64,000 bases of DNA from Klebsiella quasivariicola (GCF_002269255.1 NZ_CP022823.1:1178001-1242000); one strand, 5' to 3'; counted from the stretch's first letter, positions 1-8,662 are shown. Notes: generated by a model from the letters alone, not told the origin. Numbers and translations are program-made.

Positions 1-205
1 CTGCGCCACCGCCCGCGGTATCGAGACGATGGTCTGCAGCGGCGGGGTGCTGCATAACCGCTTGCTGGCGGCGCGATTGACCTTTTATCTGGCGGATTTT
101 ACTCTGCTGTTTGCGCAGCAGTTGCCGGCCGGCGACGGCGCAATCGCATATGGTCAGGCGGTGATCGCCGCCGCCCGCGGGCAGGCTCAAGGAACACAAT
201 CATGA
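1..205 (+). CDS. hypF: HypF carbamoyltransferase, C-terminal fragment
   Basis: This is the last 67 or so codons of a gene whose start lies before the window; the frame is open from base 2 and ends at TGA 203-205. The fragment contains the SGGVLHNRLL segment that matches the C-terminal nucleotide-binding (Kae1-like) domain of HypF, followed by the usual GDGAIAYGQAVIAA ending. HypF makes the carbamoyl group that becomes the cyanide ligand of [NiFe]-hydrogenases, in the cytoplasm. Its stop overlaps the start of the next gene, a nickel permease, which fits a joint role in hydrogenase maturation. Only the tail is visible, so the identification rests on about 60 residues and on gene order. Confidence 0.75.
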   Translation, partial: CATARGIETMVCSGGVLHNRLLAARLTFYLADFTLLFAQQLPAGDGAIAYGQAVIAAARGQAQGTQS

Positions 206-1215
206 TAATGACAGTTTTACGCCAGCAGCCGCGCGCCGCGGGTCTGGTGCTGGGGTTGATCGCGGCGAATTTACTGGCCTGGTGCTGGGCGCTGCAGGCC
301 TTTGGCGACAGCGGCGCGCTGATGGCCGCCAGCCTGCTGGCCTGGGGCTACGGCCTGCGCCACGCGGTGGACGCTGACCATATCGCGGCGATTGATAACG
401 TGACCCGCAAGATGATGCAGCAGGGGCGGCGGCCTTTCGCCGTCGGGGCCTGGTTCTCGCTGGGCCACTCATCGATTGTGGTGCTGGCCTCGGCGGCGAT
501 TGCCGCGACCGCCACGGCCTTCAGCGCGCAGATGAGCTGGCTGCACGACACCGGCAGCGTCATCGGCACTGCCGTGTCGGCGCTGTTTTTGCTGGCGATG
601 GCCTTTATCAATCTGGTGATTTTACGCAGCGTCTGGCGCAGCTTTCGGGCGTGGAAGCGCGGCGAGCCGGTGAGCGACGAGATCGTCAGCGGCGGCGGGG
701 TGATGAGCTGGCTGTTTGGTAAAACCTTTCGTCTGGTCAGCCGCAGCTGGCAGATGTACCTGGTCGGCTTCCTGTTTGGTCTCGGCTTTGATACTGCCAC
801 CGAAATCGGCGTACTGGGTATCTCCGCCGCCGGCGCGTCGAGCGGGATTTCTGTTTGGTCGATTATGGTCTTCCCGGCGCTGTTCGCCAGCGGTATGGCG
901 CTGGTGGATACCCTCGATAACGTGCTGATGGTCGGGGCCTACGGCTGGGCGTTCAGCAAACCGCAGCGCAAGCTCTATTACAACATGACCATTACCGGTA
1001 CCTCGGTGGTGGTGGCGCTGTTTATCGGCGGTCTGGAAGCGCTGGGCCTGCTGATGGATAAGTTTGCGCTCAGCGGCGGAATATGGCGCTGGGTGGGGGC
1101 GTTAAACGATAACCTCGGCGATGCCGGATTTGTGGTGGTCGGGCTGTTTGTCGCCTGCTGGGCGCTGTCGGTGCTCAACTACCGCTGGCGCGGCTACGAC
1201 AATCTGGCGCGCTAG
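202..1215 (+). CDS. NiCoT-family nickel/cobalt permease (HoxN/NixA type)
   Basis: A 337-residue integral membrane protein with about eight hydrophobic segments. The family signatures are clear: HAVDADHIAAIDN at residues 54-66 in helix 2, FSLGHSSIVV near 85-94, and LGFDTATEIG near 194-203. These His/Asp residues form the metal-selection path in known NiCoT proteins. The ATG at 202 overlaps the hypF stop by four bases and has an AAGGA eight bases upstream, so translation is probably coupled to hypF. Placement right after hypF argues for nickel supply to [NiFe]-hydrogenase. Cobalt transport cannot be excluded from sequence alone. A REP pair follows the stop. Confidence 0.9.
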   Translation: MIMTVLRQQPRAAGLVLGLIAANLLAWCWALQAFGDSGALMAASLLAWGYGLRHAVDADHIAAIDNVTRKMMQQGRRPFAVGAWFSLGHSSIVVLASAAIAATATAFSAQMSWLHDTGSVIGTAVSALFLLAMAFINLVILRSVWRSFRAWKRGEPVSDEIVSGGGVMSWLFGKTFRLVSRSWQMYLVGFLFGLGFDTATEIGVLGISAAGASSGISVWSIMVFPALFASGMALVDTLDNVLMVGAYGWAFSKPQRKLYYNMTITGTSVVVALFIGGLEALGLLMDKFALSGGIWRWVGALNDNLGDAGFVVVGLFVACWALSVLNYRWRGYDNLAR

Positions 1216-1226
1216 GCTGGATATTT

Positions 1227-1305
1227 TCCCGGCTTGCGCTGCGCTTAGCCGGGCTACCAGGACAATACTGTAGCCCGGCTAAGGCGTTTACGCCGCGAGC
1301 CGGGA
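1227..1305. repeat. Pair of inverted REP palindromes
   Basis: Two REP-type units in opposite orientation, both built on a GTAGCCCGGCTAAG-like arm and its complement, fill the gap between the convergent nickel permease and norW. Such pairs commonly form stable hairpins at 3' ends and can limit read-through. The same family of palindromes recurs at 7797, 11964, 13671 and 34736. Confidence 0.8.
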
Positions 1306-1311
1306 AAACCA

Positions 1312-2445
1312 TCAGCTTACCAGCTGCTTGAGCAGCGCAAAGGCCTCTTTCATTTTGTCTTCGCTGACCACGAAGGCGCGCAGTTGATTTTCCGCATCCA
1401 GCCCTTTCGCCACCAGCCCCTCTTTAGCGGCCACGATGTTCCACGTCAGATCGTCGCGGCGAGTGTCGCCGGCCAGATGCAGCGGCAGATCCGGGGTTTT
1501 CACCTTCACCAGCATTGGCGGCAGCTTGAGTTCCCCCGCCTGCGCCAGCAGGTTCTTACTCAGACACATCGCGCTGAGTAAAATCGGCTGCAGGAACGGC
1601 AGCACCATACCGTTGATCTCCGCACAGTCGCCGAGCGCATAAATCGCCGGGTCGCTGGTTTGCAGTTGATTATTGACCACCACGCCGCGGTTAATCTGCA
1701 ATCCGGCATGGCGCGCCAGCGACGTTTCCGGGCGCAGGCCCGCGGCGGCGACTACTGCATCGACGGTTATGGCGCGCTGGCGGTCGAGGCTGACGCGAAT
1801 GCCGTCGGCGGTTTGTTCCAGCGCTTCCAGCTGCGTTTTCAGCATCAGGTGTACGCCCATTTCAGTGAGCCGATGCTGCAGGCGGCTGCTGGCCTCCGGC
1901 GGCATTAGCGCCGCCAGCACGCTGGCGGAGTTATCGACCACCGTTACCGCTTTGCCGGCGCGGCAGAAATCCATCGCCAGTTCGCAGCCAATCAGGCCGC
2001 CGCCGACGATCAGCACCCGCCTGGCGTCGCGGAGCTGGCTCTGCGCCGCGCCATATTCGCGCTGGCTGTTCAGCGTCAGCATCAGCTCGCGCCCCGGCAC
2101 CGGGGGGATAAACGGCGTCGCCCCGGTGGCCAGCACCAGTTTGTCATAGCGCCACTGCCGATCCTGACTCTTGACCTGATGATTTTCGGCGTCGATATCG
2201 CTCACCCAGGTGTGCGGATACAGGCGCAGATTGTACTGTTCGGCGAACTCGCCCGCGCTTTGCAGGGTCAGGTCGTCGGCGTTCTGCCCGCGGCTGATGA
2301 CATGGCTGAGATCCGGTTTGTTGTACTCATCCATGCTATCGGCGGCGATTAAGGTCAGCGGGATTTGCGCATCCTGCTTACGAATATTTTTCACCAGCTG
2401 GCGGGCCGCGAAGCCCGAGCCGATGATGACGATGCCATCACTCAT
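1312..2445 (-). CDS. norW: NorW, NADH:flavorubredoxin reductase
   Basis: A 377-residue FAD- and NADH-dependent oxidoreductase that passes electrons from NADH to the rubredoxin domain of NorV during anaerobic nitric oxide reduction. An N-terminal FAD Rossmann motif (IIGSGFAARQ, residues 7-16) is followed by the NADH-binding GGGLIG near 148-153 and the second FAD motif YALGDCAE near 269. Length matches the E. coli enzyme. Its ATG overlaps the norV stop (ATGA), which shows a tightly coupled norVW operon read leftward. Control is expected through NorR at the promoter ahead of norV. Confidence 0.95.
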   Translation of the reverse strand: MSDGIVIIGSGFAARQLVKNIRKQDAQIPLTLIAADSMDEYNKPDLSHVISRGQNADDLTLQSAGEFAEQYNLRLYPHTWVSDIDAENHQVKSQDRQWRYDKLVLATGATPFIPPVPGRELMLTLNSQREYGAAQSQLRDARRVLIVGGGLIGCELAMDFCRAGKAVTVVDNSASVLAALMPPEASSRLQHRLTEMGVHLMLKTQLEALEQTADGIRVSLDRQRAITVDAVVAAAGLRPETSLARHAGLQINRGVVVNNQLQTSDPAIYALGDCAEINGMVLPFLQPILLSAMCLSKNLLAQAGELKLPPMLVKVKTPDLPLHLAGDTRRDDLTWNIVAAKEGLVAKGLDAENQLRAFVVSEDKMKEAFALLKQLVS

Positions 2446-3890
2446 TTTGCCTCCGTTGCCAGTACGTCAAAGACATCTTTGCCAAGAGAACACTCAGGGC
2501 AGAGGAAATTGTCCGGCACTTCACTCCACGGCGTACCCGGCTGTACATCCTGGTTGGGTTCGCCCTTCGCCGGGTCATAGATCCACTGGCACACGCTGCA
2601 CTGCATCATGGGACCGAGGTCAGCGGCCGCGGCGGCGGCGCAGGCGCAGTCCTGTGGTTCCGGCGTTGTCGCTGCTTCAGCAACCGGCAGCGGGGAGAGG
2701 GCCCACTGGCGGGCGATGTCGCGACCGTGTTGGCGGCACAGTTCCAGCGCGTCGATATCCGGACGCCATTTGGCTTTCAGGCTCAGCGACATTTCAAAGC
2801 CGGCATCCTGCAGACGGGTGGAGAGGCGGTCTACTGCGCCGCCGCTCCAGCCGTGGGAGCCAAAGGCGCTGGCGCGTTTATTGCGAAAACGCAGCCCGGT
2901 CATCTCTTCCACCAGCCCGGCGATTTTCGGCATCATCACGTTGTTCATGGTGGAGGTGCCCACCAGTACGCCTTTCGAGCGGAAAACGTTGGTCAGAATG
3001 TCGTTTTTGTCGCTGCGGGCGACGTTAAAGATTTTCACCGCCACCCGTGGGTCAACTTCGGTGATCCCCTGGGCAATGGCGTCCGCCATCATGCGGGTAT
3101 TGTTGGACATGGTGTCGTAGAAGAGAGTGATGCGATCTTCCTGGTAATCCGCCGCCCACTCGAGGTATTTCTCGACGATTTGCGTCGGGTTATCGCGCCA
3201 CACCACGCCGTGGGAGGTGGCAATCATATCCACCGGCAGGTTGAAGCCGAGGATCTCGGTAATTTTCGGCGTCACCAGGCGGCTGAACGGCGTCAGGATG
3301 TTGGCGTAGTAGCGCTGGCACTGTTCGTACAGTTCAATCTGGTCTACTTCATCGTTGAACAGGTGTTCGTCGCAGTAGTGCTGGCCGAAGGCGTCGTTGC
3401 TGAACAGCACCGCGTCGCCGGTCAGGTAGGTCATCATGCTGTCAGGCCAGTGCAGCATCGGTGTTTCCACGAAGATCAGCTGCTTACCGTTACCGATATC
3501 GAGAGTATCGCCGGTTTTCACCACGTGGAAGTTCCACTCCGGATGATGATGGTGGCCGTTGATCGAGTCGATGGCGTTGGCCGTGCAGTAAATCGGCGTA
3601 TCCGGGATCTGCATCATCAGTTCGGTCAGCGCGCCGGCATGGTCCTCTTCGGCGTGGTTAATGACGATATAGTCGAGGTCAGCCAGATCGATTTCGCTGC
3701 GCAGGTTCTGCACGAACTCGCGGCTGAATTTATGATCGACGGTATCGATCAGCACGTTTTTCTCCTCGCGAATGAGATAGCTGTTGTAGCTGCTGCCGCG
3801 CAGCGTTTTATATTCGGTGCCATGGAAATCACGCACTTCCCAGTCACGTTGGCCAACCCAAAGAATGTTATTTTTAACCGCAATAGACAT
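2442..3890 (-). CDS. norV: NorV, anaerobic nitric oxide reductase flavorubredoxin
   Basis: A 482-residue flavodiiron NO reductase. The N-terminal metallo-beta-lactamase-like domain carries the di-iron ligand motif HAEEDH (H79, E81, D83). The flavodoxin domain follows from about residue 254 (TLFYDTMSNNTR), and a rubredoxin domain closes the protein with CSVC and CPEC cysteine pairs. The reading frame extends 20 codons further upstream, but the start at 3890 is preferred: it gives MSIAVKNN, as in E. coli, and a GAGG ribosome site precedes it. The protein reduces NO to N2O in the cytoplasm with electrons from NorW. It is divergent from norR. Confidence 0.96.
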   Translation of the reverse strand: MSIAVKNNILWVGQRDWEVRDFHGTEYKTLRGSSYNSYLIREEKNVLIDTVDHKFSREFVQNLRSEIDLADLDYIVINHAEEDHAGALTELMMQIPDTPIYCTANAIDSINGHHHHPEWNFHVVKTGDTLDIGNGKQLIFVETPMLHWPDSMMTYLTGDAVLFSNDAFGQHYCDEHLFNDEVDQIELYEQCQRYYANILTPFSRLVTPKITEILGFNLPVDMIATSHGVVWRDNPTQIVEKYLEWAADYQEDRITLFYDTMSNNTRMMADAIAQGITEVDPRVAVKIFNVARSDKNDILTNVFRSKGVLVGTSTMNNVMMPKIAGLVEEMTGLRFRNKRASAFGSHGWSGGAVDRLSTRLQDAGFEMSLSLKAKWRPDIDALELCRQHGRDIARQWALSPLPVAEAATTPEPQDCACAAAAAADLGPMMQCSVCQWIYDPAKGEPNQDVQPGTPWSEVPDNFLCPECSLGKDVFDVLATEAK

Positions 3891-3938
3891 AGCAACCTCA
3901 ATCAATACAGTGTGTTTAAACTCAGTTGACTGGCTTAT

Positions 3939-3955
3939 ATCAAGTTGCATGCCAA
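3939..3955 (-). promoter_or_regulatory. Candidate sigma-54 promoter of norVW
   Basis: Read on the minus strand this is TTGGCATGCAACTTGAT, with the -24 element TGGCA and, ten bases after the GG, a -12 element TTGAT. The -12 GA departs from the usual GC. It lies about 50 bp upstream of the norV start and downstream of three NorR sites, as the known NorR/sigma-54 arrangement requires. Confidence 0.55.
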
Positions 3956-4009
3956 CTTTTTAATTCATTGATAATTAGCTATTTTTAATTTTTACTGATT
4001 TTGGTTGCT

Positions 4010-4065
4010 GTCAAAATGACAATGGCTAAAATAGTCGATATGACAATACGTGTTGTCAAAATGAC
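4010..4065. promoter_or_regulatory. Three NorR enhancer sites
   Basis: Three copies of the NorR core GT-N7-AC are present: GTCAAAATGAC at 4010-4020, GTCGATATGAC at 4034-4044 and GTCAAAATGAC again at 4055-4065. Starts are 24 and 21 bp apart, roughly two helical turns, which suits side-by-side binding of hexamer precursors. The array lies between norV and norR and serves as the upstream activating sequence for norVW. The third site is only 12 bp before the norR ATG, so it may also repress norR. Confidence 0.8.
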
Positions 4066-4077
4066 AATGGAGCGGCA

Positions 4078-5628
4078 ATGAGTTTTTCCGTCGACGAGTT
4101 GGCGAGAATCGCCATTGATTTACAAAGCGATATTGGTCACACCGACCGCTTTTCGCGCCTGATTACTACCCTGCGGCAGATCCTCGGCTGCGATGCCTCG
4201 GCGCTGCTGCGCTATGAGGCGCATCAGTTTGTGCCGTTGGCGATCGATGGCCTGGCGCAGGATGTGCTCGGTCGCCGCTTTGCCCTGGAAGGGCACCCGC
4301 GGCTGGAGGCGATTGCCCGCGCCGGGGATGTGGTGCGCTTCCCGGCGGATAGCGATCTGCCTGACCCCTATGACGGGCTGATCCCCGGTCAGGAGAGCCT
4401 GAAAGTTCACGCCTGCGTGGGTCTTCCGCTGTTTGCCGGGCAGACGTTGATTGGCGCGCTGACCCTTGACGGCATGGATGCCGACCGTTTCGATAGCTTC
4501 AGCGATGAAGAGCTGCGGCTGATTGCCGCGCTGGTGGCTGGCGCCTTAAATAACGCGCTGCTTATTGCCCGTCTTGAAGCGCAAAACGTGCTGCCGGAGC
4601 AGTCGGTGAATTACCCACAGCCGGAACGTCAGGAGATTATCGGTCTGTCGACACCGATGCTGCAGCTGAAAAAAGAGATTGAGATTGTTGCCGCCTCGGA
4701 CTTAAACGTGCTGATCAGCGGCGAAACCGGCACCGGCAAAGAGCTGGTGGCGAAGGCGGTGCATCAGGGGTCGCCGCGAGCGGCTAATCCGCTGGTGTAC
4801 CTCAACTGCGCGGCGCTGCCGGAAAGCGTGGCGGAGAGCGAGCTGTTCGGCCACGTGAAAGGGGCGTTTACCGGGGCTATCAGCAACCGCAGCGGTAAAT
4901 TTGAGATGGCTGATAACGGCACCCTGTTCCTTGATGAAATCGGCGAACTGTCGCTGGCGTTGCAGGCGAAGCTGCTGCGCGTGTTGCAGTATGGCGATAT
5001 TCAGCGCGTCGGCGATGACCGCAGCCTGCGGGTCGATGTGCGGGTGCTGGCGGCGACTAACCGCGATCTGCGCCAGGAGGTGGTGGCAGGGCGCTTTCGC
5101 GCCGATCTCTATCACCGCCTGAGCGTCTTTCCGCTGTCGGTCCCGGCGCTGCGCGAGCGGGAGAATGATGTGGTGCTGCTGGCAGGCTATTTTTGCGAGC
5201 AGTGTCGATTGCGGATGGGACTGGCGCGGGTGGTATTGAGCGCGTCAGCGCGCGCCAGGCTGCAGCAATGGTCGTGGCCGGGCAACGTGCGCGAACTGGA
5301 GCATGCCATACATCGGGCGGTGGTGCTGGCGCGGGCCACCCAGGCCGGCAATGACGTGATGCTGGAGCCGCAGCATTTTCAGTTGGCGGTCGAAGCGCCA
5401 GCGTTGCCAACTGAGGCGGCGCCCGAGGTACCGGCTGCGGCGACGTTTAATCTGCGCGAGGCGACCGACGCTTTCCAGCGCGAAGCGATTGCCCGCGCGC
5501 TGGCGGCCCACCAGGGTAACTGGGCGGCGACCGCCCGTGCGCTGGAACTGGACGTCGCCAACCTGCATCGGCTGGCGAAACGACTGGGGCTTAAAGGATC
5601 CCTGCCTGGTAAAAGTTCTGCAGGTTGA
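4078..5628 (+). CDS. norR: NorR, NO-sensing sigma-54 activator
   Basis: A 516-residue regulator of norVW with three parts. The GAF domain (about 20-170) keeps the residues known to hold the regulatory iron in E. coli NorR: R75, R81, D99, H111, C113 and D131. The AAA+ domain has Walker A GETGTGKE at 215-222 and the sigma-54 contact loop GAFTGA at 262-267. A Fis-type helix-turn-helix lies near the C terminus (NWAATARALELDVANLHRLA). E. coli NorR ends shortly after LGLK; here about a dozen extra residues run into the 3' end of the opposing gutQ gene, giving a 38-bp tail-to-tail overlap. Confidence 0.96.
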   Translation: MSFSVDELARIAIDLQSDIGHTDRFSRLITTLRQILGCDASALLRYEAHQFVPLAIDGLAQDVLGRRFALEGHPRLEAIARAGDVVRFPADSDLPDPYDGLIPGQESLKVHACVGLPLFAGQTLIGALTLDGMDADRFDSFSDEELRLIAALVAGALNNALLIARLEAQNVLPEQSVNYPQPERQEIIGLSTPMLQLKKEIEIVAASDLNVLISGETGTGKELVAKAVHQGSPRAANPLVYLNCAALPESVAESELFGHVKGAFTGAISNRSGKFEMADNGTLFLDEIGELSLALQAKLLRVLQYGDIQRVGDDRSLRVDVRVLAATNRDLRQEVVAGRFRADLYHRLSVFPLSVPALRERENDVVLLAGYFCEQCRLRMGLARVVLSASARARLQQWSWPGNVRELEHAIHRAVVLARATQAGNDVMLEPQHFQLAVEAPALPTEAAPEVPAAATFNLREATDAFQREAIARALAAHQGNWAATARALELDVANLHRLAKRLGLKGSLPGKSSAG

Positions 5629-6556
5629 TGGCGCCGACCAGTTGGCCGTTTTCATCCACGACCGGCGCGGCGCTGATTTTGTGTTTCATTAGCCGCTCTT
5701 TGGCTTCCACCGCGCGGCTTTCCGCTTGCAGCGTTACGCCGTTGCGGGTCATCGCCCGAGTGACGCTATCGTTGAGCGTACCGCCAGCAACCAGCCAGCG
5801 GCGCAGGTCGCCGTCGGTGAAAACGCCCTGCACGCGGTTGGTTTCATCACATACCGCCACCAGGCCGAGCCCGGTTCGGCTTAGTTCAAGCATGGCGTCC
5901 ATGACGTTGGCCTCGGCATTGACCCGCGGCACTTCTTCGTCGCGGCGCATCAGGTGATGCACTTTGTTCAGCAGCCGCGCGCCGAGGGCGCCCGCCGGGT
6001 GGGAACGGGCGAAATCTTCTTCATTGAAACCGCGCGCCTGCATCACCGCCATCGCCAGCGCGTCGCCGAGCATCAGGGTGTTGACGGTGCTGGAGGTGGG
6101 GGCCAGATGCATCGGGCAGGCTTCGCGCTCGACGGCGATATCCAGCACCGCTTTCGCCGCCAGCGCCAGCGGCGAGGTGGATTTGCCGGTCATTGCCAGC
6201 AGCGGAATAGATTTTTCTTCCAGTCGCGGGACGATCAGATCCAGCTCTTTCGCGCTACCGGAGTAGGAGATAAACAGCATCACGTCGCGGCTGTCGAGCA
6301 TGCCGAGATCGCCATGCAAGGCTTCCGCCGGATGGACGAAAAAGGCCGGGGTGCCGGTGCTGGCGAAGGTGGCCGCCAGCTTTTTCCCGATGTGGCCGGA
6401 TTTACCGATACCGGAGACAATCAGTTTGCCCTCGCAGTGGATAATGGTTTCCGCCGCGCGGATGAAGTCGTCGCCCAGGCGTTCCGGCAGGCGGCTCGCC
6501 TCCTGCAGCTCAAGCATCAGGGTCTGGCGTCCGGCCTCTAACAAAAAGTTACTCAT
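5591..6556 (-). CDS. gutQ: GutQ, arabinose-5-phosphate isomerase
   Basis: A 321-residue sugar-phosphate isomerase of the KdsD/GutQ family, interconverting ribulose 5-phosphate and arabinose 5-phosphate in the cytoplasm. The N-terminal half is a SIS domain (SGIGKSGHIGKK near residue 45 and HPAEALHGDLGM), and the C-terminal third holds two CBS repeats. The frame is open further upstream, but the ATG at 6556 has a GGAGAA site and gives MSNFLLEAGRQ, aligning with E. coli MSEALLNAGRQ. It overlaps the end of srlR by eight bases, so it is the last gene of the sorbitol operon. Its own 3' end overlaps norR on the other strand. Confidence 0.95.
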   Translation of the reverse strand: MSNFLLEAGRQTLMLELQEASRLPERLGDDFIRAAETIIHCEGKLIVSGIGKSGHIGKKLAATFASTGTPAFFVHPAEALHGDLGMLDSRDVMLFISYSGSAKELDLIVPRLEEKSIPLLAMTGKSTSPLALAAKAVLDIAVEREACPMHLAPTSSTVNTLMLGDALAMAVMQARGFNEEDFARSHPAGALGARLLNKVHHLMRRDEEVPRVNAEANVMDAMLELSRTGLGLVAVCDETNRVQGVFTDGDLRRWLVAGGTLNDSVTRAMTRNGVTLQAESRAVEAKERLMKHKISAAPVVDENGQLVGAINLQNFYQAGIL

Positions 6557-7322
6557 GATGTTCTCCAGTAATAATGACTTCAATACCTTTGGCTTCCAGC
6601 GCCTGCTGGAATTCAGGGTCAATATCGGCATCGGTAATCAATTTATCCACGCGCTCCAGGCCGCAGACAACATTGGGGCTTTTACGGCCAAACTTCGATG
6701 AGTCGGCCATCAGGATCACTTCGCGGGCGGCGTTGCACATCGCTTTGCTGACGGTATACACCTCATTGAAGGTGGTCACGCCGGCGTTCAGATCGATGCC
6801 GTCGGTGCCCATAAACAGCTTGTCGAAGCTGAACTGTTCGAAGGCATTTTCCGCCAGCTGGCCATGGAACGAGGCCGATTTTTTGCGAAAGGTGCCGCCG
6901 GGCATCAGGATAGTCTGTTCATTATCCAGTTCGGCAAGGGCGTTGACGATATGCAGACTGTTGGTCATCACCGTGATGTTATTGAAGCGGCTGAGCAGGG
7001 GGACCATCTGCAGCACCGTGCTGCCGGCGTCGAGAATAAGGGAGTCGCCGTCGTGAATAAAACGTACGGCGGCTTCGGCGATGCGCGCTTTTTTATGAGT
7101 GTTGATCAGCGTCTTATGATCGATCGGCGGATCGGCTTCATCCTTGTTAAGCACCACGCCACCATAGGTGCGAATGACGGTGCCAGCATTTTCCAGCGTG
7201 ACCAGATCCTTGCGGATGGTGGTGCCGGTGGTATCGAAGTGTTGCGCCAGCTCTTCGACCGAGCATTTTCCCTGCGACTGCAGGAACTCGAGAATGGCTG
7301 CCTGGCGCTGACGGGGTTTCAT
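6549..7322 (-). CDS. srlR: SrlR (GutR), DeoR-family repressor of the sorbitol operon
   Basis: A 257-residue DeoR-type repressor, the same length as the E. coli protein. The N-terminal helix-turn-helix (residues 6-57, RQAAILEFLQSQGKCSVEEL and TGTTIRKDL) is followed by a sugar-phosphate-binding DeoRC domain with the GTDGIDLNAG and DSSKFGR motifs. It is expected to repress srlAEBD-M-R-gutQ in the absence of sorbitol 6-phosphate. A 12-base word in front of it (7345-7356) recurs inverted upstream of srlA and may be its operator. Confidence 0.94.
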   Translation of the reverse strand: MKPRQRQAAILEFLQSQGKCSVEELAQHFDTTGTTIRKDLVTLENAGTVIRTYGGVVLNKDEADPPIDHKTLINTHKKARIAEAAVRFIHDGDSLILDAGSTVLQMVPLLSRFNNITVMTNSLHIVNALAELDNEQTILMPGGTFRKKSASFHGQLAENAFEQFSFDKLFMGTDGIDLNAGVTTFNEVYTVSKAMCNAAREVILMADSSKFGRKSPNVVCGLERVDKLITDADIDPEFQQALEAKGIEVIITGEHHE

Positions 7323-7344
7323 AGGCGTCTATCCTGCGTTTAAG

Positions 7345-7356
7345 TTTCAAAGTGAT
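7345..7356. promoter_or_regulatory. Candidate SrlR operator near srlR
   Basis: TTTCAAAGTGAT, 23 bp upstream of the srlR start, is the exact reverse complement of 10622-10633 in the srlA promoter region. Sharing a 12-mer between the two control regions of a self-regulated operon suggests an SrlR binding site; this is inference. Confidence 0.45.
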
Positions 7357-7388
7357 AATTTCGCAAGATATTTACTTTTACAACGAAA

Positions 7389-7748
7389 TTACCCATGTTT
7401 CGGATTAAGCGCTAATGATAGTGCATTCTGACAGCGCGGATCATGGGGAAAGATCACATCAGGCTGCAATTCCGCGATATGTTTGCCGGTAAGCGTGGGG
7501 ATTTTTTGCGGGCGAGCGAAAATCGTGAAGCCTTTCATTAGCAACGTATCGCAAATACGGTTGTCATCATCGACGGCGATGGCGACAATGGCGCGCGGTT
7601 TAAAACGCCCGGCAGAGCGGCCGACGCCGACCCGGCCCTGCTGGCACAAACTGTCGAAGGCGCGATTGAAGCGGCGGATCTGCCAGCCGCCAAACGCCAG
7701 CTGGGTAAGCCAGGCGATGGCGGCGACGGTAATGAGTGCGGTAACCAT
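7389..7748 (-). CDS. srlM: SrlM (GutM), activator of the sorbitol operon
   Basis: A 119-residue protein matching E. coli GutM in length and sequence: a hydrophobic N-terminal segment (VTALITVAAIAWLTQLAFGG) leads into the GGWQIRRFNRAFDSLCQQGR stretch and a GRFKPR motif, with a PDVIFPHD ending. GutM activates expression of the sorbitol operon together with SrlR and CRP; its mechanism is little known, and the N-terminal segment would allow membrane attachment. The frame opens upstream, but the ATG at 7748 is chosen because it matches the E. coli start and has GGAGACATT before it. Separated from srlD by a 122-bp gap filled with REPs. Confidence 0.9.
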   Translation of the reverse strand: MVTALITVAAIAWLTQLAFGGWQIRRFNRAFDSLCQQGRVGVGRSAGRFKPRAIVAIAVDDDNRICDTLLMKGFTIFARPQKIPTLTGKHIAELQPDVIFPHDPRCQNALSLALNPKHG

Positions 7749-7796
7749 AATGTCTCCTGAAGGTGTGATGCCGGGAACAACCCGGGTACCCATTTG

Positions 7797-7865
7797 TCGG
7801 GTGGCGGCTAACGCCTTACCCGACCGACAGTTTTGTAGCCCGGATAAGCGCAGCGCTATCCGGGA
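7797..7865. repeat. REP pair between srlD and srlM
   Basis: Two REP-type palindromes, one starting GTCGGGTGGCGGCTAACGCC and one GTAGCCCGGATAAGCGCAGC, lie inside the sorbitol operon. In this position they could stabilise the upstream srlAEBD message relative to the regulatory genes srlM-srlR. Confidence 0.85.
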
Positions 7866-7870
7866 ACCTG

Positions 7871-8650
7871 TTAAAACATCACCTGGCCGCCGGTAACGTT
7901 GATCGACTGCCCGGTGCAGTACGACGCCTGCGGGCTGGCGTAAAACATCAACACGTTCAGCACATCCTGATATTCGCAGCCGCGCTTCAGCGGCACTTTG
8001 TCGATGTAGTACTGCTCGACTTCGCTCTCATCGATGCCGAGCTTGGTGGCGTACTGTGGCAGCAGCGACTGGAACATCGGCGATTTCAGCAGATTGCCGA
8101 GCATCAGCGAATGCACGGTAATGCCATATTCCGCCAGATCCAGCGCCAGCGACTGGGTCAGCCCGACGCCGCCGAACTTCGCCGCGCTGTAGCCGGAGTT
8201 GTGCTTGCTGCCCACTTTGCCGGATTTCGAGTTGATCTGAATGATGCGTCCTTTAATACCGTCGCGGATCATCAGCCGGGAGAACTCGCGGGCGCAGAGG
8301 AAATAGCCCACCAGATTGACCTGCAGCGAGCGGTCAAAATCGCCCAGCGCGAAGTCGCTAATAAACGCCGCTTTGGCGATCCCGGCGCTGTACACCAGCA
8401 GATCGACGCGCGAGAAAATCTCGTCCACCCCGTGGGCCAGCGCCGTGACGCTGGCCTCGCTGGTGGCATCGGCGCCGAAGCCGTATGCCGTGCCTTCGCC
8501 ATACTCGGCGTTAATCTCCTGGGCGACGCGGCTGGCTTTTTCGCTTTGAATATCAACCACCGCCACGCGGTAGCCCTCGGCGGCCAGCCCGCGGCACAGA
8601 AACTCTCCTAAGGTTTGTCCGCCACCAATGACAACAGCAACCTGATTCAT
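7871..8650 (-). CDS. srlD: SrlD, sorbitol-6-phosphate 2-dehydrogenase
   Basis: A 259-residue short-chain dehydrogenase oxidising D-sorbitol 6-phosphate to fructose 6-phosphate with NAD+. The N-terminal dinucleotide motif reads VIGGGQTLG (residues 7-15) and the catalytic Tyr/Lys pair lies in GYSAAKFGG, preceded by the catalytic Ser of NSKSGKVGSKHNSG. Length and sequence match E. coli SrlD closely. It follows srlB by 12 bases, so it is co-transcribed with the PTS genes whose product it uses. Cytoplasmic. Confidence 0.97.
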   Translation of the reverse strand: MNQVAVVIGGGQTLGEFLCRGLAAEGYRVAVVDIQSEKASRVAQEINAEYGEGTAYGFGADATSEASVTALAHGVDEIFSRVDLLVYSAGIAKAAFISDFALGDFDRSLQVNLVGYFLCAREFSRLMIRDGIKGRIIQINSKSGKVGSKHNSGYSAAKFGGVGLTQSLALDLAEYGITVHSLMLGNLLKSPMFQSLLPQYATKLGIDESEVEQYYIDKVPLKRGCEYQDVLNVLMFYASPQASYCTGQSINVTGGQVMF

Positions 8651-8662
8651 CTTTCTCTCCTT

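Noticed and set aside
2727..3929. 400-codon open frame antisense to norV
   Set aside because: Shadow of a strongly biased gene; the norV product is fully conserved on the other strand.
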